Source of the DNA: Gorillibacterium sp.
GTDB lineage: Bacteria > Bacillota > Bacilli > Paenibacillales > NBRC-103111
Assembly: GCA_014380705.1 (NCBI GenBank)
Contig: JACMJI010000122.1
Coordinates: forward strand, 1-7,803
DNA length: 7,803 nucleotides
Reading direction: 5' to 3'
The notes under the pieces are model-generated. The model was not told where the DNA came from. It worked only from the letters and a program-made list of their open reading frames with translations, and did no database searches. Made by a program: the position numbers and the translations under genes. Position 1 is the stretch's first letter; every line of letters begins with the position of its first letter. Below are positions 1 through 5,111 of the stretch, piece after piece.

Positions 1-451
1 TTCGCGAAAGCTTCAGCATATTCTCCAGATGAATGGCGGATAACGGCGACTCCCGTGGCACAACCAGTAGTCTTCGCCCCTCTTTAAGCATGACGTCCGC
101 TGCCCGCTCCAGCAGGTTGCCAGATGCGCCTTGTGCAATACTTGACAGTGTGCCCATTGAGCAAGGAATGATAACCATCCCCTCCGTTTGAAAGGACCCA
201 CTAGCAATGGTTGCACCGATATCTTGAATGCGATGGTAAGTGAGACCATTTGTTGCAGAACTGAAATGCTTAGCAAGCATGTCTTTGCGCTTTGAAGCCT
301 GCCAATCAAGTTCATCCTGTAGTACTCGCCAGCCCGCTTCTGTAATAACTAAATGTACTTTATGCCCTGCTGCTAGTAAAAACTGAACTAACTTGACGCC
401 ATAGATCACTCCACTAGCTCCCGTAAGACCAACAACCCATGGTTTTTTCAT
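1..451 (-). CDS. ubiX: Flavin prenyltransferase UbiX (3' end outside window)
   Basis: UbiX makes prenylated FMN from FMN and dimethylallyl phosphate, the cofactor used by UbiD-type decarboxylases. The frame starts at ATG 451-449 and stays open to the window edge, giving 150 codons of a protein usually near 190 residues, so only the C-terminal part is missing. Visible family marks are the N-terminal flavin-binding GLTGASG (residues 8-14), the central PCSMGTLSSIAQG (96-108), and the block with SGNLLERAADVMLKEGRR followed by PRESP (110-136). The ATG overlaps the TGA of the upstream prenyltransferase gene as ATGA, and there is only a weak GGCGG about 9 bases upstream, so translational coupling is likely. 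In this operon it would serve a UbiD-like decarboxylase acting on a prenylated menaquinone precursor (inference). The family call is very secure. Confidence 0.95.
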   Translation of the reverse strand, partial: MKKPWVVGLTGASGVIYGVKLVQFLLAAGHKVHLVITEAGWRVLQDELDWQASKRKDMLAKHFSSATNGLTYHRIQDIGATIASGSFQTEGMVIIPCSMGTLSSIAQGASGNLLERAADVMLKEGRRLLVVPRESPLSAIHLENMLKLSR

Positions 452-1320
452 CGAAACTGTACCGCCATATCCACCAAGCTAAAAGCAAAGACAACACAGC
501 TTAATACCCCGTTCATTGTGAAGAAAGCCGTATTCATTCGGGTTAAGTCTTGCTCGCTTATGATGGAATGCTCGTAGAGTAAAATCGCATAAGAGAGTAC
601 GAGTCCCGCAAAGTACCACCAGCTGAGGTCCGTTATAAAGAACAAGCTAGTCAAACCAACTGCTGTTGCCAGATGACATGCTCTAGCTATCCATAACGCT
701 TTTGTAATCCCAAAACGGGAGGGAATGGAATATAGCCCTTCTTTGCGGTCAATCTCAATATCTTGGCAAGAATAAATGATATCAAAGCCTGTTGTCCATA
801 GTGCAACTGATAAGTAGAATACGTATGTCGTCCAATTCGTACTTCCCGTAACCGCTACCCAACCTCCCATAGGTGCTAGAGCAATGGTTAAACCAAGTAT
901 AAAATGACAAAGCCAAGTAAACCGTTTGGTATAAGAATAATAGACAAGAAAGAAAACAGCGACGGGTAACAATTTAACAGCAAGGCTGCTTAGGTGGGCT
1001 GTTGCCACAAACAGAACAACGAAGGATACAATGATAAACAAAAGAACTTCTGATAGTGAAAGCAAACCTGAAGGAATGGCTCTAGCAGCAGTTCGCGGGT
1101 TACTCTTATCAATCGTCCGATCGATCATGCGATTAAGTCCCATTGCAGCGCTGCGCGCCCCTACCATAGCCAATGTAACCCAACCGATCTGTTCCCATGA
1201 AGGTAAATGATTAAAGCTGACAACGGATCCAAGTACCGCACCCATATATGCAAAAGGTAAAGCAAATAAGGTATGCTCAAATTTAATCATCTCAAGAAAT
1301 ATTTTAAGTTTTCTCAGCAT
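448..1320 (-). CDS. UbiA-family polyprenyltransferase (4-hydroxybenzoate-type; MqnP-like candidate)
   Basis: Integral membrane enzyme that joins a polyprenyl diphosphate to an aromatic acid. The 290-residue product has the family's two Asp-rich Mg/diphosphate motifs: NRMIDRTID at 63-71 (N63, D67, D71) and YSCQDIEID at 183-191 (Q186, D187, D191). Hydrophobic segments span the rest, as expected for about eight to nine transmembrane helices. The start is ATG 1320-1318 with GGAGG 8 bases upstream, 14 bases after the menG stop. It overlaps ubiX by 4 bases. Sequence style resembles UbiA (4-hydroxybenzoate octaprenyltransferase) rather than MenA, and the pairing with UbiX matches the late futalosine pathway, where MqnP prenylates dehypoxanthine-futalosine-derived 1,4-dihydroxy-6-naphthoate. 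Its substrate is therefore inferred from context, so I leave the symbol blank. Automated annotation would probably say ubiA. Confidence 0.9.
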   Translation of the reverse strand: MLRKLKIFLEMIKFEHTLFALPFAYMGAVLGSVVSFNHLPSWEQIGWVTLAMVGARSAAMGLNRMIDRTIDKSNPRTAARAIPSGLLSLSEVLLFIIVSFVVLFVATAHLSSLAVKLLPVAVFFLVYYSYTKRFTWLCHFILGLTIALAPMGGWVAVTGSTNWTTYVFYLSVALWTTGFDIIYSCQDIEIDRKEGLYSIPSRFGITKALWIARACHLATAVGLTSLFFITDLSWWYFAGLVLSYAILLYEHSIISEQDLTRMNTAFFTMNGVLSCVVFAFSLVDMAVQFR

Positions 1321-1334
1321 AGCCTTCCTCCAAC

Positions 1335-2054
1335 TTACCGTTGCTTTTTAACTCCGATATGCAGGGCTGCGATGCCTCCTGTAAGTGGATAAGCCTCAAC
1401 ATGGATAAGTCCTGCCTGTTCAAAAAGATATGAAAGTCGATGACGATCTGGAAATTGTACAAGAGACTCCGGAAGCCATTTGTATTGCTCGTAGCTCTTG
1501 GCAACGAGTTTGCCCAATAACGGGAGTAAATAACGAAAGTACAAATAATAAATGCCTTTAAACGGTTGCCAGGTTGGTTTGGACAATTCCAAGCAGACAA
1601 CCCTTCCACCCGGTTTTACAACACGATGCATCTCATGGAGCACCTGCGTAACGTCTGGTACATTGCGTAGTCCAAAACCAATGGTGACGTTATCGAAGGA
1701 GTTGTCTGCAAACGGAAGACTCATAGCATTCCCCTGAACAAGCTCGATTTGGTCGGTTAGTTTGGCTTCCAGAACCTTCTCGGCACCATATTCAAGCATA
1801 TTGCTGCTGAAGTCCAAACCAACGATCTGACCTGTTCTGCTTGCCTGGGCCAAGGCAATGGTCCAATCACAAGTTCCACAGCATAGATCGAGCGCTGAGG
1901 AACCGGCGGGCACCACAAACTTACCCATCGTAAACCTTCTCCAATAGCGGTGTCGTTTAAAGCTAAGCAAATCATTCATTAAATCATATTTGGGGGCAAT
2001 GCGTTCGAAGACCGAGTGAACATGCTCTTCTTGGGATTTCACGAATGGATTCAC
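1335..2054 (-). CDS. menG: Demethylmenaquinone methyltransferase (MenG/UbiE)
   Basis: SAM-dependent enzyme that C-methylates demethylmenaquinone in the last step of menaquinone synthesis. The product of about 239 residues is collinear with B. subtilis MenG. It has VFERIAPKYDLMND near residues 15-28, SAM motif I LDLCCGTCDWT (55-65), the acidic loop GLDFSSNML, then GNAMSLPF and VTIGFGLRNVPD, the UbiE signature region. The C-terminus ends with LTGGIAALHIG. No ATG is available at the N-terminus. GTG 2054-2052 lies one base after the hepS stop, while a second in-frame GTG at 2042-2040 (235 residues) is better placed, 9 bases after GAGGTG, so the later start may be the true one. The gene is translationally coupled to hepS and followed by the prenyltransferase. 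The functional call is very secure; only the start is uncertain. Confidence 0.95.
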   Translation of the reverse strand: MNPFVKSQEEHVHSVFERIAPKYDLMNDLLSFKRHRYWRRFTMGKFVVPAGSSALDLCCGTCDWTIALAQASRTGQIVGLDFSSNMLEYGAEKVLEAKLTDQIELVQGNAMSLPFADNSFDNVTIGFGLRNVPDVTQVLHEMHRVVKPGGRVVCLELSKPTWQPFKGIYYLYFRYLLPLLGKLVAKSYEQYKWLPESLVQFPDRHRLSYLFEQAGLIHVEAYPLTGGIAALHIGVKKQR

Positions 2055-2055
2055 C

Positions 2056-2916
2056 TCAAAACTCTTCCAGTGTTTTCGGTTTGTTTAAGGAACGATTTAG
2101 CCACTCGATAAGCGGTTGAAGTTCCTTGATAAGTCGGTCCGAATTCAACTGGCTAATTTTATTTAATAGCTGTATTGCTTCATCATTTAACATATGCTGT
2201 AGCTGTGAATGAATTTGATACTTTAACAGAAAACTTCGTAGCTTTCCCAAATCCGTTGCTCCGGTAAGCAATAGTTTACGCTCTTCTTTAGAACCGATAT
2301 GTAGAACCTTCCAAAAGGCCCAGCTACCCATGAAATCATGAATTGACCCCAGACCATACAACTCGTCAGCCAGTATTTCACATGTTGTCAAACCAATTAG
2401 GATTTCCGGCCATACACGAGTCATCTCGCCCATCTTACCCTCAAAGGAAAAGTATAAATGAGAATGAATCGCTACCTTATCAGCTATGTAATCCTCCGAC
2501 GTTAATTTCATTTGTTTCATTGTGGTATACAAGTTCATTTTACGGAGGTTAATTTCACTGACAGAAGCAGCAATCCGCTGGATCATATCTATTTCGCCAG
2601 ACTTAGCTAGGAGCTGGTAATAACGAGAGCTGAAATAAACCCCAGCTAACACTTTAAGTTGTCGGGACCGTGCCTCAGGCTTACCCTTCTCCAAACTTAT
2701 TGCAGGTACTAAATCATGTGTATCTAGTCCCATTTGAATAAGTGCAGTAACTAAGGCATATAATTCGGCTTTATCTTGGGGTACGGCCGCTTCTTGCAAG
2801 CAAGCGTATAACAGCCGGACACGGAGTTCTGGAAAATCTGGCAGATCCGTATGAAGTAGAATCATGTCATATTCCGTATACCGTTTTGCAAGTTCTTGAA
2901 TGTGGGTAATGGTCAT
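2056..2916 (-). CDS. hepS: Heptaprenyl diphosphate synthase component I
   Basis: Small, non-catalytic-looking subunit of the heterodimeric long-chain prenyl diphosphate synthase that builds the menaquinone side chain. Its partner HepT carries the Asp-rich active-site motifs and is expected downstream, outside the window. The 286-residue product is slightly longer than B. subtilis HepS (about 250). It is predicted mostly helical and lacks DDxxD motifs, as expected for component I. Recognition rests on features such as LLHTDLPDFPELRVRLLYACL near the N-terminus, the central LKVLAGVYFSSRYYQLLAKSG, and ILADELYGLGS further on, plus its position between mtrB and menG exactly as in B. subtilis. The start is ATG 2916-2914 with GGAGG 7 bases upstream. 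It is the first gene of the hepS-menG-prenyltransferase-ubiX operon and has an extended -10 promoter just upstream. The chain length made (C35 or other) cannot be read from this subunit. Confidence 0.9.
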   Translation of the reverse strand: MTITHIQELAKRYTEYDMILLHTDLPDFPELRVRLLYACLQEAAVPQDKAELYALVTALIQMGLDTHDLVPAISLEKGKPEARSRQLKVLAGVYFSSRYYQLLAKSGEIDMIQRIAASVSEINLRKMNLYTTMKQMKLTSEDYIADKVAIHSHLYFSFEGKMGEMTRVWPEILIGLTTCEILADELYGLGSIHDFMGSWAFWKVLHIGSKEERKLLLTGATDLGKLRSFLLKYQIHSQLQHMLNDEAIQLLNKISQLNSDRLIKELQPLIEWLNRSLNKPKTLEEF

Positions 2917-2964
2917 CCTATGCCTCCGGGATTTCGTAAAAATTATTCTGCTTACAGAGACACA

Positions 2965-2973
2965 ATTATATCA
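2965..2973 (-). promoter_or_regulatory. Extended -10 promoter for the hepS operon
   Basis: On the minus strand the sequence TGATATAAT gives a perfect -10 hexamer (TATAAT, 2970-2965) with the TGn extension immediately upstream. No good -35 is present at 16-18 bases. This is typical of extended -10 sigma-A promoters. The leader would be about 40 bases, ending in the hepS ribosome binding site GGAGG. It implies that hepS and the genes after it can be transcribed independently of the unknown gene and mtrB upstream. Confidence 0.5.
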
Positions 2974-3011
2974 TATCCCAGCTGGCAACGCACTTTCCCC
3001 ATATTTAGTGG

Positions 3012-3545
3012 TCAATCCTGTGAGAGCATATCCCGCCACTTTTGCGTAAAGGCTAATCGGCAGCTGTTCTCAAGAAATTGTTTATATCCCTCAGCGTCAT
3101 TGCTTTGGGGTCGCGTGAAGCGAACTGCGTCTTCCCTGCGCGCGTTAAGGGAAAGGAGTAAGGGATGACTGCCCGCAGAACCTTTTAGCTTTGCCGCATA
3201 AACTCGCACCTGTAATTCTTCAACATTCAACGTACGCTCCATTGAAAAGCGTGACAGATCATAGAGATCTCGATAAACAGCATTAGTATCCACAGCAGCA
3301 GGAGAACCAAAATCAATAGAGAGAATGGGTGGGTCCCAACTCACATGTTGGATATCTAGATATAAGTCCAATTGAACTAAGCGATCCACAAGATTTTCCG
3401 ATGTCAGTAGATTGTGAGACACCTTCCCCTGTACGGAAGCTTCCTGTCTGCTATTGTTTAGATCAATTCGTGGCAACACGGACAATACACCTGCTATTGC
3501 AATAGACATCCCTGTCACCACTATAAATCTCGTTAACCACTTCAT
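3012..3545 (-). CDS. Unrecognised membrane-anchored protein, 177 residues
   Basis: I do not recognise this family. The best start is ATG 3545-3543, with GGAG 9 bases upstream. A TTG nine bases earlier sits too close to that ribosome binding site. Residues 1-6 are basic (MKWLTR), and residues 7-25 (from FIVVTGMSIAIAG to LSVLP) form a hydrophobic anchor or uncleaved signal. No lipobox cysteine follows. The remaining 150 residues are hydrophilic with mixed alpha/beta character, containing WDPPILSIDF and an ERTLNVEELQVRVYAAKLKG segment; a single Cys lies near the C-terminus. By the positive-inside rule the bulk would be extracytoplasmic. The gene follows the mtrB terminator and precedes the hepS promoter, so it may be its own unit or read-through. 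B. subtilis has nothing at this place. It could be a Paenibacillaceae-specific envelope or sporulation protein, but nothing in the sequence proves it. Confidence 0.75.
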   Translation of the reverse strand: MKWLTRFIVVTGMSIAIAGVLSVLPRIDLNNSRQEASVQGKVSHNLLTSENLVDRLVQLDLYLDIQHVSWDPPILSIDFGSPAAVDTNAVYRDLYDLSRFSMERTLNVEELQVRVYAAKLKGSAGSHPLLLSLNARREDAVRFTRPQSNDAEGYKQFLENSCRLAFTQKWRDMLSQD

Positions 3546-3588
3546 GAGGATCAACTCCGTAAAAGACGTATTACCTCATTGTACAAAT

Positions 3589-3614
3589 AAAAAAAGCGGG
3601 CTATTCCGCTTTTT
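3589..3614 (-). terminator. Symmetrical intrinsic terminator after mtrB
   Basis: A perfect 9-base-pair stem, AAAAAGCGG with CCGCTTTTT, encloses a 6-base loop. T runs flank it on both sides, so it could stop transcription from either direction. Here it closes the mtrB transcript 28 bases after the stop codon and separates it from the unknown gene. Confidence 0.85.
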
Positions 3615-3641
3615 AGATAATCATTTGTAAAACTTTAATTT

Positions 3642-3869
3642 TTAGTCCTCAACATTCGTTTCAATCGAGCCGTGCTTGGTCATAATGGTTGCTTTACCTC
3701 GAACTTTAATCGCAGAAGTATGATCGGTAAATTGAGCAATCATAACTTCACCTTTGTCTAGCTTCTCTGTATGATGAAACCGTGTACTCTGTCCACGTGT
3801 CATACCGATGACATTCACGCCATTCTCATGGGCTTTGATAACAATATAATCACATTCTTTGGATTCCAT
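3642..3869 (-). CDS. mtrB: Tryptophan RNA-binding attenuation protein (TRAP)
   Basis: TRAP forms an 11-subunit ring that, when loaded with tryptophan, binds spaced G/UAG triplets in leader RNAs of tryptophan genes and causes termination or blocks translation. The product aligns through its length with B. subtilis MtrB, including [23 protein letters not shown] and [14 protein letters not shown]. Residues K36, K55 and R57 correspond to the RNA-contacting K37, K56 and R58 of B. subtilis, so RNA binding should be intact. The start is set at ATG 3869-3867 because GGAGG lies 6 bases upstream and the length becomes 75 residues, the same as B. subtilis. An upstream in-frame ATG at 3884 overlaps the region before the ribosome binding site and would add five unlikely residues. 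In B. subtilis the gene is preceded by folE; here folE is absent and a tRNA precedes it instead. Its targets are not in this window. Confidence 0.97.
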   Translation of the reverse strand: MESKECDYIVIKAHENGVNVIGMTRGQSTRFHHTEKLDKGEVMIAQFTDHTSAIKVRGKATIMTKHGSIETNVED

Positions 3870-3943
3870 TGCGAGCCTCCGCATTTTTAATAAGGTATGA
3901 CCCCTTGGATAAACAACATAATCTACGATAGTATGGCTATTCC

Positions 3944-3973
3944 ATTATAATACGCAGGCGTAAGCTACTGCAA
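3944..3973 (-). promoter_or_regulatory. Sigma-A-type promoter of mtrB with flanking palindromes
   Basis: On the minus strand TTGCAG (3973-3968) and TATAAT (3949-3944) are separated by 18 bases. This would start transcription near 3937 and give a leader of about 70 bases. Two short perfect inverted repeats overlap it: CTACTG-CAA-CAGTAG (3965-3979) across the -35, and TACGC-AG-GCGTA (3951-3962) inside the spacer. They could be operators or just part of the neighbouring structured stretch. Because ATTATAAT reads as a -10 on both strands, a plus-strand promoter is conceivable, but I see no good -35 for it. Confidence 0.5.
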
Positions 3974-4060
3974 CAGTAGGGGAATACAAGTCGCAAGGAG
4001 CCACCTATTCCTCTATCCCCACCGGTAAGGCGGAGGAGGTTAGAGTCCCTATATCTATTT
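3951..4060. other. Unexplained structured intergenic stretch upstream of mtrB
   Basis: This part of the 3885-4232 gap matches no gene I recognise, yet it is rich in pairing potential. On the plus strand there are, in order, TACGCAGGCGTA, the hairpin CTACTGCAACAGTAG, GGGGAATA (3978-3985) that can pair with TATTCC and CCCC further on (about 4007-4022), and a CC-A-CCG / CGG-A-GG hairpin near 4020-4038. Bases between are purine-rich (GGCGGAGGAGGTTAGAG). The arrangement loosely resembles the 3' end of an IS200/IS605-type (TnpB) element with its structured right end, but no transposase remnant that I can recognise remains. It could also be a small RNA or a decayed repeat. Confidence 0.35.
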
Positions 4061-4075
4061 CATGTTGGCCAGTAA

Positions 4076-4124
4076 CAAGGATAAACGTTTATCGGCGTCA
4101 TTTGGCTTATAATTTCTGATAGAA
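4076..4124 (+). repeat. Interspersed palindromic repeat, copy A (internally shortened)
   Basis: Begins CAAGGATAAACG and continues TTATCGGCGTCATTTGG, matching the left half of the family. It then jumps to a sequence ending TTTCTGATAGAA, like the distal arm of copy C. The GCGTTTACC half present in the other copies is missing, so this looks like a deletion derivative. It lies directly after the tRNA-Pro terminator. Confidence 0.7.
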
Positions 4125-4126
4125 GA

Positions 4127-4170
4127 ACAAAAACGCCTCCGATTCGAAATTAATCGAATAAGACGCGTTT
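4127..4170 (-). terminator. Probable terminator of the tRNA-Pro transcript
   Basis: On the minus strand an imperfect hairpin has an outer stem AAACGC / GCGTTT and an inner stem ATTCGA / TCGAAT around a TTAATT loop. It is followed by TTTTTGTTCTTC. The position, about 60 bases past the CCA end of the tRNA, suits a tRNA transcript end. The AAACGC/GCGTTT arms echo those of the neighbouring repeat family, which may be coincidence or shared origin. Confidence 0.65.
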
Positions 4171-4232
4171 ACACGAGCTTCTGCAAATATTTAGTCGTAC
4201 AAACACCGCAAAGGCACGAAAGTTTTAGTTCA

Positions 4233-4309
4233 TGGTCGGAGTAACACGATTCGAACGTGCGACCTCACCCACCCCAAGGGTGCGCGCTACCAGGCTGCGC
4301 CATACCCCG
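4233..4309 (-). tRNA. tRNA-Pro, anticodon GGG
   Basis: A complete 77-base cloverleaf can be folded by eye. The acceptor arm CGGGGTA pairs with TACTCCG (one G-T wobble), and the D arm is GCGC...GCGC with the AGCCTGGTA loop. The anticodon arm CACCC/GGGTG has loop TTGGGGT with anticodon GGG at 4275-4273. The variable loop is 5 bases, and the T arm GCACG/CGTGT carries TTCGAAT. Discriminator A and an encoded CCA tail (4235-4233) follow, as common in Firmicutes. It decodes CCC and CCU. It stands alone between hbs and mtrB, the place occupied by folE in B. subtilis. Confidence 0.97.
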
Positions 4310-4343
4310 ACGCTAGTAAAAACCGGCTTTGGACGATAGCAGA

Positions 4344-4359
4344 ATGTTTAAATAAACAT
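4344..4359. repeat. Perfect A/T-rich inverted repeat in the tRNA leader
   Basis: ATGTTTA and TAAACAT are separated by AA. It lies in the predicted 5' leader between repeat copy B and the tRNA. It has no T run, so it is not an obvious terminator. It may be a processing hairpin or chance in A/T-rich DNA. Confidence 0.4.
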
Positions 4360-4370
4360 GAAGGTTCATC

Positions 4371-4427
4371 CTAATTCCGCATCGGTAAACGCAAGCACCA
4401 TATGATGCCGAAGGGCGTTTATCCTTG
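4371..4427 (-). repeat. Interspersed palindromic repeat, copy B (inverted)
   Basis: Read on the minus strand it begins CAAGGATAAACGCC and ends GCGTTTACCGATGCGGAAT, the family's left and right arms. AAACGC pairs with GCGTTT, and the inner stem is GCATC/GGTGC with one T-G wobble. It is the only copy in this orientation. It sits between the promoter at 4468-4440 and the tRNA, so it would be transcribed as part of the tRNA precursor. Confidence 0.8.
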
Positions 4428-4439
4428 ACCGCAAGAAGA

Positions 4440-4468
4440 AGTGTATAACATCAATAAAAAGAAGTCAA
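4440..4468 (-). promoter_or_regulatory. Sigma-A-type promoter for tRNA-Pro
   Basis: TTGACT (4468-4463) and TACACT (4445-4440) are spaced by exactly 17 bases on the minus strand, just past the hbs terminator. It predicts a start near 4433 and a long precursor of about 124 bases before the tRNA, including repeat copy B. No better promoter is apparent closer to the tRNA. Confidence 0.6.
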
Positions 4469-4485
4469 CAAAAAAATAGGTAGTG

Positions 4486-4526
4486 CTAAAAAAATAAAAA
4501 ACCGTGTGCCGAGGCAAACACGGTTC
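4486..4526 (-). terminator. Intrinsic terminator of hbs
   Basis: The stem ACCGTGT (4524-4518 in minus orientation) pairs with ACACGGT (4507-4501). It is followed on the minus strand by a long T-rich tract (TTTTTTATTTTTTT). It lies about 50 bases after the hbs stop codon. Confidence 0.9.
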
Positions 4527-4578
4527 ATGGATAAATCGTTAGCTAAGACGTGAATGGACGTATGTAACAGACTTCCGC

Positions 4579-4851
4579 TTAGCGAAGTCCTTCCTTCAAT
4601 GTCTTGCCGGCTTTAAAGGACGCTACCTTGCTAGCTTCGATATCAATCTCAGCACCCGTTTGTGGGTTCCGGCCTTTACGGGCGGAGCGCTCGCGAACCT
4701 CGAAGTTTCCGAAGCCAACTAGTTGAACCTTGTCGCCACCTTGAAGAGCTTCTGTGATGACTTCAAATACGGCTTCTACCGCTTTCGTAGCATCTTTCTT
4801 TGATAACTCGGATGCTTCGGCAACTTTGGTGATCAGGTCAGTTTTGTTCAT
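4579..4851 (-). CDS. hbs: DNA-binding protein HU (HBsu type)
   Basis: Small nucleoid protein that binds and bends DNA as a dimer. The 90-residue product matches B. subtilis HBsu closely. It has [20 protein letters not shown] at the N-terminus, [21 protein letters not shown] (46-66) with the GFGNF turn and the RNP tip (61-63) of the DNA-wrapping beta arm, and a closing [11 protein letters not shown] helix. The start is ATG 4851-4849, preceded by AGGAGGTGA at good spacing. An open frame extends 13 codons further upstream but runs through the ribosome binding site. The gene is flanked by its own promoter and terminator, so it is probably monocistronic and highly expressed. Synteny with spoIVA upstream is as in Bacillus. 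Confidence 0.97.
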   Translation of the reverse strand: MNKTDLITKVAEASELSKKDATKAVEAVFEVITEALQGGDKVQLVGFGNFEVRERSARKGRNPQTGAEIDIEASKVASFKAGKTLKEGLR

Positions 4852-4975
4852 GTCATTCACCTCCTTATGGTCGAAGAAGTATGCTATCATTCTGTCTTCA
4901 CTCTTTTACGCAAAAATATACGTAGGTTCGTGAAATCTTCTATTAAAAACAAAAACACCTTTAGGGAACAGATTT

Positions 4976-5004
4976 ATAGTAATACACAGAAAGGGCAATT
5001 TCAA
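4976..5004 (-). promoter_or_regulatory. Sigma-A-type promoter of hbs
   Basis: TTGAAA (5004-4999) and TACTAT (4981-4976) are separated by 17 bases on the minus strand. The predicted leader is about 118 bases and ends in a very strong AGGAGGTGA site. The -35 is good and the -10 moderate. B. subtilis hbs has more than one promoter, so others may exist. Confidence 0.5.
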
Positions 5005-5054
5005 GTGTTTACATCCTAAAAAGCACGCCAAATCAGGAAAAATTACCTTTCATG

Positions 5055-5095
5055 CCAAAAATAAGACCCACAGAGCTAGCTCCGCAGGCCTTATT
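5055..5095 (-). terminator. Intrinsic terminator of spoIVA
   Basis: On the minus strand AATAAG pairs with CTTATT. Further pairing surrounds a central GAGCTAGCTC palindrome, and TTTTT begins within the descending arm. It starts 17 bases after the spoIVA stop codon and separates it from hbs. Confidence 0.8.
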
Positions 5096-5111
5096 ATCGA
5101 ATTTAGTGAAA

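Noticed and set aside
13..315. Minus-strand frame of 100 codons at the left edge
   Set aside because: The neighbouring frame encodes UbiX with all its motifs; this one is out of frame within it.
4030..4046. GAG-rich stretch (GGAGGAGGTTAGAG) as a TRAP binding site
   Set aside because: Only three or four irregular triplets on the plus strand, far short of about eleven regularly spaced G/UAG repeats, and on the opposite strand to mtrB.
3951..4060. A known riboswitch or T-box leader upstream of mtrB
   Set aside because: I could not match the conserved cores of the classes I know (T-box, cobalamin, c-di-GMP, Mn yybP-ykoY, ZTP, THF), and most of it lies upstream of the mtrB promoter.
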